Source of the DNA: Omnitrophica bacterium RIFCSPLOWO2_01_FULL_45_10
GTDB lineage: Bacteria; Omnitrophota; Gorgyraeia; 2-01-FULL-45-10
Direction: 5' to 3'
Assembly (NCBI GenBank): GCA_001804165.1
Contig: MHFL01000008.1
Span: forward strand, 1 to 15,597
Length of the DNA: 15,597 bases
The notes under the pieces were generated by a model. That model was not told the DNA's origin and ran no database searches. It saw only the letters and a list, made by a program, of their open reading frames with translations. Within the stretch, counting starts at the first letter, position 1; each line of letters begins with the position of its first letter. This document shows, in pieces, positions 1-6,487 of the stretch. The position numbers and the translations under genes were made by a program.

Positions 1-2724
1 TTTATCGGGGACATTTACGAATGAAGGCGCATAGAGGGTCAGCGAAAACGGGAGCGCCTGGTCACGCCTTAATATGGTAATGCCTGAATAGGTATTGTAA
101 CCGGATTTGCTCGTTCTTATTATATAATTTCCGTCGGGGACAGTGCCTATGACGCTGTATTTACCGAAACCGTTTGTCGTCGCTGAGGCAAAAGTGTTTG
201 TCCTTGTCAAATCCATCACAGATACATCGGCGCCTTCGAGAGGCGAAATCACGCCCGATACGCTCTGGTAGATCGTGCCGAATACGAGCACGTTCCGCAC
301 AGTGATGGAAACATCCCTCGAGTACGTCAACACGCCGTGCGCGATATCGATATGAACCGTATAATTACCGGCCTCGGCGTAACTCGGCGTCCATGAAAAG
401 GTTCCGGTAGAGTCGCCGTTATCCACGAATGTCGCGCCGCCGGGCAGTCCGGAGGCTGTGAATATTAATGAGGTATTGCCCGGGTCGGTGGCCAATATGG
501 AGAATTGGAGCGCTTCTCGCTCATTTGTTTGAACGGCCCCCGGCACCTGAACGATCCATCTGTCATTCATCCTGGTTGAAAAGTCCTGAATAATATTGGA
601 TGTTTCTGTGTCCTCGGGGTAATATACCGCCCAATTCCAGTAATCCTGGAAGAGGCTGCCATCGTCCTGATGGGCAAAGAGCTGCCAGAAGGCCGCGCCG
701 TCGGCGCCTTCCGTATTCAGACTACCAAACCAGTCTGTGTATAACCGATTGCGCCGCGACATCTGATAAGAGGCGCTATATATATCTTTTACGTTCGCGC
801 CTATGACGTCGTAATAGACCTCTCCTGTATAGTCGCTATTGGCTCTTTTAATCTGTATCCCGAGACTGCGGATCTTTGTCATATCAGCGCCCCAGCTTTC
901 GATCCGCGACTTCGCTATTCTTACCTGCGTCCATGCCCCGGGCGCCAAAGGCACATTACTGCCGGAAGCCCATTTCCAGTCGGTCCCTGTGTACACATAC
1001 ATTTCCGTGGTCAGGTCAGACGGCGCGTATGCGGGGATATATACCCAGCCGGAGAGATAATCGTACCCTGAATAATCTATCCCCTGCTCCGGATACACTA
1101 TCCTTCCGCCGCAACTGGTGTTGACCGCGTTGATATTCGCGGTATATAAAATGGCGCCGTCGCCGTCGCGGCTGGGAGATTCTACATGCGTTGGCCCTTG
1201 ACTATAATTCCAATCGATGGACCAGCCCTCTTGGTCAAAGTCGAAGCCGTTCAAAATGGCCGCCTTGCGGTCAGCCGTGATCCCGAATTCGCCTAAATAT
1301 ACCGGCTTTCCTATTACGCTATGCGCGTCATCAACATGTTCCTGTATCCATCCCAGATTCTCTGTGTCAGACATGCCGTAGCCTTCCGGGTAGAGGTGAA
1401 AAGAGCAGACGTCGATATATGGCGATTGATTATTACGGATATAATCGGCGCCGAGCCTGCCGTCATGCCTCCAATCTGAACTGCCCGCGATATCATACCA
1501 GCCTTCCTCTCCGGTCGACACGAGGTGGTTGGAATCTATGCTTTTTATGTAGCCGGCCATCTCGTCAATCCACGCCTGTAATGTATCGCCTGATGGGTCG
1601 CTTTCGCAGCGCGGTTCATTGGCCAATTCCCACATGAGAATTGTTGGGTCGTCTTTATATATCCTGCCGGTTATGGAATTCACGCGGTTCAGGAAATAAT
1701 ATATGTAATCTTTATAGAGCTGTTTACAGGAAGTGTTGGTATAAAAGATATCTTTTTCAACTTGAGGCCGTTTCTCCGCAAAGGCCTTATTATATTCACC
1801 GGCAGAGTATGAATACGCCATCTTAAGGCTATTTACCCCTTCCGATACATGGTCGGTTGAAAGCTCGACGGAGACAGAATAAGAATAATCCGTCGCGTAC
1901 CAATTATCTATTTTTTCCAGGCCGTCATATACCTGTGAGTCAAGTCTGATATTATCTATATATATCTCGGCAGGGTGGGAATATCCGAAAACCCCAATAC
2001 TGACCGTTTGGACCAGGTTCAGATCCGCTATGGGGCTGGTATATTGCCATCCGGAAGCCTCTGTCTTCCAGTTACTGGCGGTTAAACTATATGAAATATT
2101 ATAATTCCACCCGGAATGCAGGCTGAGCTGTAAGGATTCGTGCCATACCCACTGTGTGCCGGTCCGGATCGCCACATCCACAACCGCGGCATCGCCGGCA
2201 TTATATAAATCAAAAGTCAAAGTTGTCTTACCCGACCAGTCTCCCGCATTCCCAGTGGCCCATTTGACATATTGCGGCATTCCGCCGAATCCGTCATCCC
2301 AATTGTTTACCAGCGGCATGATGAGGCGTATCCCTTTTTCCCTGGCCTTGGCAATGATATAATCCATCTGCCGGAAGGTGGGTTCGTTGTATTCCCGCGG
2401 GTTAGGTTGAAAACAATAACCATCCTTCCAACTGTCCTGTCCCTCGCTCGAAGCCCATACCCTTAAGACCGTCAACCCCAAGCCTTTTGCGTCTTCAAGC
2501 ACATCGCTGATCATGAACTGTGACCAATGATATAGGTGATCATTATTCGCGGCGTTAAAGTGGAACGGCTGGCCATTGAGAATTAACTGACTGCCTTCTC
2601 TTTGCACAAAATACTCTGGGGCCGCTTCCTCCGCGGACACGTAAGTAGATAAACCGGCGGAAAGACAGAGCGCACACGTGATAAATATCAGAAAACCAAA
2701 TGTCTTGTTAAAGTGTCCCTTCAT
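1..2724 (-). CDS. Secreted GH5_7-like endo-1,4-beta-mannosidase, C-terminus beyond the left edge
   Basis: Exported enzyme expected to hydrolyse internal beta-1,4-mannosidic bonds. The 908 visible residues start with a signal peptide (about 1-31, ending YVSAEE). The TIM barrel shows the GH5_7 signature WELANEPRC, with acid/base Glu370, followed by SDPSGDTLQAWIDEMA, and the nucleophile Glu479 in YLGEFG. Two beta-sandwich, carbohydrate-binding-like insertions interrupt the barrel: about 157-323, between VKWA and DIFYTN, and about 492-655, after the nucleophile strand. The barrel resumes at RRNRLYTDWF and GAAFWQLFA. An Ig/He_PIG-like domain (about 722-812) and a carboxypeptidase-regulatory-like domain (about 813-900) follow and resemble the end of the subtilase at 10881-14786. 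The reading frame is open to base 1, so the gene is truncated by the window. The start at 2724 is favoured because a GGGG lies 9 bases upstream; an in-frame ATG at 2739 is the alternative. Family assignment is from motifs and confident; the exact substrate is inferred. Confidence 0.88.
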   Translation of the reverse strand, partial: MKGHFNKTFGFLIFITCALCLSAGLSTYVSAEEAAPEYFVQREGSQLILNGQPFHFNAANNDHLYHWSQFMISDVLEDAKGLGLTVLRVWASSEGQDSWKDGYCFQPNPREYNEPTFRQMDYIIAKAREKGIRLIMPLVNNWDDGFGGMPQYVKWATGNAGDWSGKTTLTFDLYNAGDAAVVDVAIRTGTQWVWHESLQLSLHSGWNYNISYSLTASNWKTEASGWQYTSPIADLNLVQTVSIGVFGYSHPAEIYIDNIRLDSQVYDGLEKIDNWYATDYSYSVSVELSTDHVSEGVNSLKMAYSYSAGEYNKAFAEKRPQVEKDIFYTNTSCKQLYKDYIYYFLNRVNSITGRIYKDDPTILMWELANEPRCESDPSGDTLQAWIDEMAGYIKSIDSNHLVSTGEEGWYDIAGSSDWRHDGRLGADYIRNNQSPYIDVCSFHLYPEGYGMSDTENLGWIQEHVDDAHSVIGKPVYLGEFGITADRKAAILNGFDFDQEGWSIDWNYSQGPTHVESPSRDGDGAILYTANINAVNTSCGGRIVYPEQGIDYSGYDYLSGWVYIPAYAPSDLTTEMYVYTGTDWKWASGSNVPLAPGAWTQVRIAKSRIESWGADMTKIRSLGIQIKRANSDYTGEVYYDVIGANVKDIYSASYQMSRRNRLYTDWFGSLNTEGADGAAFWQLFAHQDDGSLFQDYWNWAVYYPEDTETSNIIQDFSTRMNDRWIVQVPGAVQTNEREALQFSILATDPGNTSLIFTASGLPGGATFVDNGDSTGTFSWTPSYAEAGNYTVHIDIAHGVLTYSRDVSITVRNVLVFGTIYQSVSGVISPLEGADVSVMDLTRTNTFASATTNGFGKYSVIGTVPDGNYIIRTSKSGYNTYSGITILRRDQALPFSLTLYAPSFVNVPDK

Positions 2725-2748
2725 CACATTTTTCCCCATCACATTTTT
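2722..2748 (-). repeat. 15-bp tandem duplication across the mannanase start codon
   Basis: On the minus strand the 12-mer AAAAATGTGATG occurs twice with a 15-base period (complement at 2722-2733 and 2737-2748). Because the period is a multiple of three, the duplication provides two in-frame ATG codons, at 2739 and 2724. It makes the true start ambiguous by five residues. Confidence 0.7.
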
Positions 2749-2765
2749 AACTTATCCTATATATA

Positions 2766-2794
2766 ATAATATATCATATTAAAGCAAAAGACAA
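2766..2794 (-). promoter_or_regulatory. Candidate sigma70 promoter of the mannanase gene
   Basis: On the minus strand a TTGTCT (-35, 2789-2794) is followed after 17 bp by TATTAT (-10, 2766-2771). Transcription would start near 2758, leaving a leader of about 34 nt before the ATG at 2724. The region is very AT-rich, so a chance match is possible. Confidence 0.42.
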
Positions 2795-2838
2795 ATTTTA
2801 AAACTACCTTTTTTTAATCTAACAAAATTCACCCGCTA

Positions 2839-2866
2839 TTGACAACAATGCGTTATCATGTATAAT
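2839..2866 (+). promoter_or_regulatory. Perfect-consensus sigma70 promoter facing right, no evident gene
   Basis: TTGACA (2839-2844), a 16-bp spacer and TATAAT (2861-2866) match the consensus at all twelve positions. The predicted start near 2873 lies just before a hairpin and would run antisense to tRNA-Arg and the genes beyond it. The first plus-strand gene I recognise starts only at 10881. It may drive a small RNA or be a relic. Confidence 0.5.
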
Positions 2867-2890
2867 TTAGTAGAGAATGGGGTATCAAGG

Positions 2891-2927
2891 AAAAAATTTT
2901 AGCCATAGCCTAACTGCGGCTAAAATT
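2891..2927 (-). terminator. Rho-independent terminator directly after tRNA-Arg
   Basis: On the minus strand a 10-bp stem AATTTTAGCC/GGCTAAAATT (2918-2927 with 2895-2904) and a 13-nt loop are followed by a run of Ts (complement of 2891-2896). The stem begins at the last A of the encoded CCA, so the tRNA 3' end and the terminator overlap by one base. It marks the end of the long minus-strand gene array. Confidence 0.8.
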
Positions 2928-3001
2928 GGCGCGCCTGGGCAGAATCGAACTGCCATAAATGGCTCCGGAGGCCATTGCCTTATCCGTTAGGCCACAGGCG
3001 C
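2927..3001 (-). tRNA. tRNA-Arg, anticodon CCG
   Basis: A 75-nt cloverleaf with encoded CCA. The acceptor stem is GCGCCTG/CAGGCGC, the D stem GCCT/AGGC, and the anticodon stem ATGGC/GCCAT encloses the loop CTCCGGA (anticodon CCG, decoding CGG). The variable loop has four bases, the T arm is GGCAG-TTCGATT-CTGCC, and the discriminator base is G. It lies 19 bp after the DUF6485 stop codon and directly before a terminator, so it is probably processed from the same transcript as the upstream protein genes. Confidence 0.95.
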
Positions 3002-3020
3002 AGCAAGATAGAATTTTACT

Positions 3021-3218
3021 TTATCCGCGGCTCTTGAGGTAGTTCTCGAAGGAACGGTCGTAGGTTCGTTCCGCTTTTTTATCGAAGTAGCAGGCGGGCA
3101 ACTCCCCGCTCGACCTGTGATATGCCAGACATTCGCAGCATCTTCCATGCCTCGCGCATCCGGCATATGTGCAGTTACAGATAGCAACGTTTTTCTTAAA
3201 GTTTAGACATTCAGTCAT
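3021..3218 (-). CDS. Small cysteine-rich protein, DUF6485 family
   Basis: A 65-residue cytoplasmic protein that resembles DUF6485: [11 protein letters not shown], then [14 protein letters not shown], then ELPACYF and [10 protein letters not shown]. The seven cysteines, several in close pairs, suggest metal binding; the function of the family is unknown to me. The start at 3218 is chosen because family members begin shortly before the first cysteine and because its ATG overlaps the upstream tautomerase stop (ATGA), a sign of translational coupling. An ATG nine codons further upstream would invade the tautomerase frame and is less likely. tRNA-Arg follows 19 bp downstream. Confidence 0.78.
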   Translation of the reverse strand: MTECLNFKKNVAICNCTYAGCARHGRCCECLAYHRSSGELPACYFDKKAERTYDRSFENYLKSRG

Positions 3219-3394
3219 CCCAATAACTTCCCTGCCATGCCCCAATTCGACGCGTCGAATTCCTCTATGGAAACATATGTGTACTCTTTGGGCTTTTTGG
3301 CAACCTGTTCAAGCGTCCGCGTAAATTCCTCTACAATTTTTGACTTCTGTTCCTTCGTAAGTTTACCCACCAATTTCAATTCAACATAAGGCAT
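3215..3394 (-). CDS. 4-oxalocrotonate tautomerase-like protein
   Basis: A 59-residue protein beginning [17 protein letters not shown]. Proline directly after the initiator Met is the catalytic base (Pro1) of the tautomerase superfamily. The beta strand, then the helix [16 protein letters not shown], then [10 protein letters not shown] match the 4-OT fold in order and length. Family members interconvert keto and enol forms of 2-oxo acids as small oligomers; the substrate here cannot be told. A strong ribosome-binding site (AGGAGG, about 6 bases before the ATG) supports the start. The gene lies between tRNA-Ser (34 bp upstream) and the DUF6485 gene, which it overlaps by 4 bp. Confidence 0.85.
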   Translation of the reverse strand: MPYVELKLVGKLTKEQKSKIVEEFTRTLEQVAKKPKEYTYVSIEEFDASNWGMAGKLLG

Positions 3395-3428
3395 AATCTC
3401 CTCCTCTTGAGTTTAAGTTGCATGCGTA

Positions 3429-3519
3429 TGGCGGAGAGGGTGGGATTCGAACCCACGAGGCCTTATCAGCCTACGCGCTTTCCAAGCGCGCGCACTAGGC
3501 CAAACTGTGCGACCTCTCC
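3429..3519 (-). tRNA. tRNA-Ser, anticodon GGA
   Basis: A 91-nt class II tRNA with encoded CCA. The acceptor stem is GGAGAGG/CCTCTCC, the D stem GCAC/GTGC, and the anticodon stem CGCGC/GCGCG encloses TTGGAAA (anticodon GGA). A long variable arm pairs AGGC with GCCT, and the T arm is GTGGG-TTCGAAT-CCCAC. Its first base immediately follows the last base of the GH5 stop codon at 3520. Its CCA is 34 bp from the tautomerase start, so it sits within a protein operon without its own spacer or an obvious promoter. Confidence 0.96.
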
Positions 3520-4740
3520 TTAAAAATATTTCTTCAAAAGCGAGTAGAGTTTCTCGTTTCGCGCGAAATTCTCGGTCCGCCAGGAAAAGGTTATTTTGCC
3601 CTTCTCTTTCGCCCATAGGGAACTGAAATTCTCCCACCCGGTAACGGGCCCTTCGCGCCTGACCCATGGCGGATTTTTCAAATATCTATAAATGCCGTCG
3701 GGATATAGGGAATTCGCGATCGTTTTATATGTCCAATATGCCCAACTCATTCCATATTTTTTAAACAGTTCCAGAAGGTCGAGAACCCAACCGTATTCGC
3801 CGTAATATCCGCTTCGCCAATTCACTCCGAATTCCCCGACATACAACGGAACTTCACATTCGTCCATCAGGCGGCGATAATCTTTCACGATTCTATCCAA
3901 CCGCGCCTTACCCCATCGTATCTTGTACACCTTTCCCGGATAATACAAATCTCTTTCCATGTTGAATGTAAACGCATGCGGCATGTAGATATGAACGCTG
4001 AACGCGGTATTCGAATCTATCGGCCTCCCTAAAAATTCAAACCTCGTCGCCCATTGATTGCCTTCTAGAAATATTATGTGATTCTTATCGGCATCCCTTA
4101 TCTCTTTTGTTACCCTTTCATATAAATCTTTTACAACGCCTTCTTGGTTGAGCGGCATAACCGGCTCGTTCAAAATGTCGTATCCTGCGACTGCGCTTGA
4201 ATCTTTATAGCGGCCCGCGATGAAGTGCCATAATCTTAAATATCTATCCTTATTGGATTCATCCGTAAAGAGTTGAGGTGACCCGACGCAATCGGCGTGC
4301 CAGTCCGGATTCTGGGCCCCTGGAGCGGCATGCATATCGAGGATGCAATATAAGCCGTATTTTTCACACCACTTCACGATCTTATCGAGACACCTTAATC
4401 CTTCTTCGTTAAAACTGTAGGGTCTATCTTCGAATTCTATGAGCCGATAATTAAACGGCACCCTTACGCAGTTCGCACCCCATTCCTTTATATTCTCTAC
4501 ATCCTCTTCTCTAATAAATGTATCGTGAAAGGCAGCCGTGAAATCCTGAAGCGCCTCTTTCCCGAGTGATTTTTCAAACTCCGACTTAAATATTTTCTCA
4601 GGGATGTTGCGGCCCGCGAGCATATAGCCCTCCATCATGAGCCATCCGCCGAGGGCCGCGCCCTTCAATATGACGGCCTTTCCATTCTCATCGACGATAT
4701 TCGTCTTGTTAACTTTTAAAAATGGAAGTCGTTGCGCCAT
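3520..4740 (-). CDS. Cytoplasmic GH5-family glycoside hydrolase
   Basis: A 406-residue retaining beta-glycosidase of clan GH-A. Visible motifs are the early barrel strand KGAALGGWLMMEGY (26-39), NCVRVPFNYRL (90-100), LDMHAAPGAQN (134-144), the acid/base Glu192 in YDILNEP, SVHIYMPH (248-255) and the nucleophile Glu303 in YVGEFGVN. It is near the usual size of a single GH5 catalytic domain, with no signal peptide and no accessory domain, which suggests action inside the cell on oligosaccharides. The substrate (gluco- or manno-configured) cannot be decided. The start has only a weak ribosome-binding site and lies 7 bp after the SYLF stop, so coupled translation is likely. The stop codon abuts tRNA-Ser. 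Confidence 0.9.
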   Translation of the reverse strand: MAQRLPFLKVNKTNIVDENGKAVILKGAALGGWLMMEGYMLAGRNIPEKIFKSEFEKSLGKEALQDFTAAFHDTFIREEDVENIKEWGANCVRVPFNYRLIEFEDRPYSFNEEGLRCLDKIVKWCEKYGLYCILDMHAAPGAQNPDWHADCVGSPQLFTDESNKDRYLRLWHFIAGRYKDSSAVAGYDILNEPVMPLNQEGVVKDLYERVTKEIRDADKNHIIFLEGNQWATRFEFLGRPIDSNTAFSVHIYMPHAFTFNMERDLYYPGKVYKIRWGKARLDRIVKDYRRLMDECEVPLYVGEFGVNWRSGYYGEYGWVLDLLELFKKYGMSWAYWTYKTIANSLYPDGIYRYLKNPPWVRREGPVTGWENFSSLWAKEKGKITFSWRTENFARNEKLYSLLKKYF

Positions 4741-4747
4741 CGAATCT

Positions 4748-5443
4748 TTATCGCCTGTATTTATTCAAAATCTTAAGTATTCTGTCGGCGGATTTCGGCA
4801 TATTCGCCTTTTTATTAATAAGTATGTCTTGGGCCGAGAGCATTTTCCCATAGAGTTCTTCATTGCCCTGCCAGTGCTGGGTTAGAGCGGCGCCTTCCAG
4901 CTTAACGCCAGCAAATAGGCCTCGGCTCCTGGAATAAGATAGGATCCCGCCTTTCAGTTGTATATCCGTAGAGGCCTCGCCTGCCCTTCCTACGGGTCCG
5001 GCCGCGACAGACGCGTCGGCTCCAAGTTTGAATTTTCCCTGCAGGATACCGTCAAGACTTCGCTTATTCATGACCAATAAGACAAAGTCCGTTGCCTGCC
5101 CCCCTATCTGCCATCCAAAACTGCCTCCCGCCATGCTGAAAATAGCGGGCGCCGACCATCCTGCGCCGGATTCTTCGCGAGTCATAATTATCCCTTGCCC
5201 GTATTTCCCCCCTATCACGAATCCGGCAGATATCGTCGATGGAAATACGACTATGGCCTCGCAGTTCTTCAAGAGGTCTTCCGGTATCGCCTGATCCGGC
5301 ATCTGCTGCACCTCTTCCAACACCTTACCTGACTCCTCAACAAGTCTTGTCCACTTGCTCTCTTCGACAGCGCTTACACATACAGGGTTAAGAATAAATC
5401 CCGCAAGCGCCGCGATACTAAATATTACAACCAATCTTCTCAT
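4748..5443 (-). CDS. Exported SYLF-domain (Ysc84/DUF500) protein
   Basis: A 231-residue protein with an N-terminal signal peptide (about 1-25, hydrophobic core VVIFSIAALAGFIL, cleavage after VCVSA) and a SYLF domain over most of the remainder. Typical elements are LLKNCEAIVVFPSTISAGFVIGG, GWSAPAIFSMAGGSFGWQIGGQ, FVLLVMN and ILSYSRSRGLFAGVKLEG. Eukaryotic SYLF proteins bind phosphoinositides and actin; the bacterial secreted forms are poorly understood and are presumed to bind lipid or act in the envelope. A strong Shine-Dalgarno (AAAGGAGGG, about 7 bases before the ATG) supports the start. There is a Cys at 22 but no convincing lipobox. It lies 24 bp downstream of the broken beta-repeat gene. 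Confidence 0.88.
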   Translation of the reverse strand: MRRLVVIFSIAALAGFILNPVCVSAVEESKWTRLVEESGKVLEEVQQMPDQAIPEDLLKNCEAIVVFPSTISAGFVIGGKYGQGIIMTREESGAGWSAPAIFSMAGGSFGWQIGGQATDFVLLVMNKRSLDGILQGKFKLGADASVAAGPVGRAGEASTDIQLKGGILSYSRSRGLFAGVKLEGAALTQHWQGNEELYGKMLSAQDILINKKANMPKSADRILKILNKYRR

Positions 5444-5467
5444 GACCGCACCCTCCTTTCTCGAATT

Positions 5468-5986
5468 TTACCATCTCCACGCCGCACCCGCGTAAATGGA
5501 TGATTCCTGACGCGACCTAAGGAGACGTAAAAATGCCTCCCCGTCGCCTTTTAATATATTATAAGACAGATTCAGAGTTATTCCTATATCTTTGTTTTCT
5601 ATATCATCTTTTAGTCTAAATGCTATGGTATCTTTAGCGGTGAGTTTCACGTCTGCTCCAAAAATCATTGCCGGCGTTTTTTTGTCTTCGCATTCTATCT
5701 CAAAGATCAATCCAACGTCTTTTTTCAGCCCCCATTTACCTGATAGAATAATCATCTGCCTTATTGGCCTTACCCTATTAGTTAATCTTATACCTATTTC
5801 ATATTTAATAAAATCTTCATCGAATACGCCGATGGCGGTTTGAAAGTTAAATGCTGAGGCCGAGTCCTTGCTGAGAAGATATGATATCCGAAACTTGTCC
5901 CTGATGTCCCAATACCCTTTGAATGTCAATGTATGGAGCCGTCTCTTTTTCCTTATAAGTTCGCCCTTTTCATATTGATAGACTAT
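5468..5986 (-). pseudogene. C-terminal half of a beta-repeat protein, separated by an in-frame TAG
   Basis: After the TAG at 5987-5989 the same reading frame continues for 172 residues to TAA at 5468. Residues such as YQYEKGELIRKKRRLH, then LTFKGYWDIRDKFRISYLLSKD, repeat the W-x-I-(x)n-aromatic strand pattern of the preceding half (LTFNGVWEIDKNH). This suggests one original gene of 337 codons (5468-6481). The end, IYAGAAWRW, resembles the terminal aromatic strand of outer-membrane beta-barrels, but no signal peptide is present. The only conventional restart codon is a TTG at 5929, without a good ribosome-binding site. It is therefore best regarded as the untranslated remainder of a nonsense-mutated gene, unless the TAG is read through. 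Confidence 0.65.
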
Positions 5987-6481
5987 CTAATGATTTTTAT
6001 CAATCTCCCAAACGCCGTTAAAAGTGAGAATATCATATTTACCTTTTTCCTTTTCAATATAAAACGACAGGCGGTTAAATTTATCGGCCTTCCATGACCC
6101 GCCAAGCCGCAAGAGATATGTCGAATATTTATTCTTGTCCTGTCTTGTTGTAACAGCGAACAAAAGCGAATTTTCATTCACGTCCAGAATCTGGCCTTTT
6201 AGCGTGATTTCATCTCCGAATGTTTCCCGGCCTGATTTTTCAATGGTAAGCCGTAAATCATGATCGTCGGTGAGGGACCATCTGCCTTTTATCTTAAATT
6301 GGTGAGGGATATGTTCGGATTCCTCGAGGGGCGCTTTTACGTGGTAGTCGAGTTCATTTTTTCCGTCGATTTTGAACCTGCCGTCTATGACCTTTCGGAA
6401 TTTTGGCAGACCGCTTTTCTTTGCGCGTTTATCGATTATGAGCCTATTGAACGGATCGACCTCGTATCGTATTCTTTGCAT
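5987..6481 (-). CDS. Beta-strand-repeat protein of unknown function, N-terminal half before TAG
   Basis: I cannot assign this protein to a named family. The 164 residues before the TAG consist of alternating polar/hydrophobic strands: FRKVIDGRFKIDGKNELDY, HQFKIKGRWSLTDDHDLRLTIEKSG, then ITLKGQILDVNENSLLFAVTTR, then LGGSWKADKFNRLSFYIEKEKGK. The recurring unit is roughly G-x-W-x-(hydrophobic)-x-x-x-(H/N)-x-L. No signal peptide is visible. It starts 6 bp after the protease stop, preceded by a modest AGGTAA, so it belongs to the same transcription unit. The frame is interrupted at 5987-5989 but carries on in the downstream half. The truncated product would contain the first few strand repeats only. 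Confidence 0.6.
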   Translation of the reverse strand: MQRIRYEVDPFNRLIIDKRAKKSGLPKFRKVIDGRFKIDGKNELDYHVKAPLEESEHIPHQFKIKGRWSLTDDHDLRLTIEKSGRETFGDEITLKGQILDVNENSLLFAVTTRQDKNKYSTYLLRLGGSWKADKFNRLSFYIEKEKGKYDILTFNGVWEIDKNH

Positions 6482-6487
6482 TTTAGA

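Noticed and set aside
3219-3245. Nine-residue upstream extension of the DUF6485 protein
   Set aside because: It overlaps the tautomerase, and the ATGA overlap at 3215-3218 gives a more typical start.
2927-3519. tRNA genes as integration sites of a mobile element
   Set aside because: No integrase and no duplicated tRNA 3' end are seen next to either tRNA; the flanking genes are ordinary.
3413-3667. Minus-strand open frame of 84 codons
   Set aside because: It runs through tRNA-Ser and the GH5 gene in another frame; both are well supported.
5987-5989. TAG recoding in this genome
   Set aside because: TAG is the plausible natural stop of the zinc protein (7480), the fusion lipoprotein (9263), the subtilase (14784) and the nitroreductase (15494).
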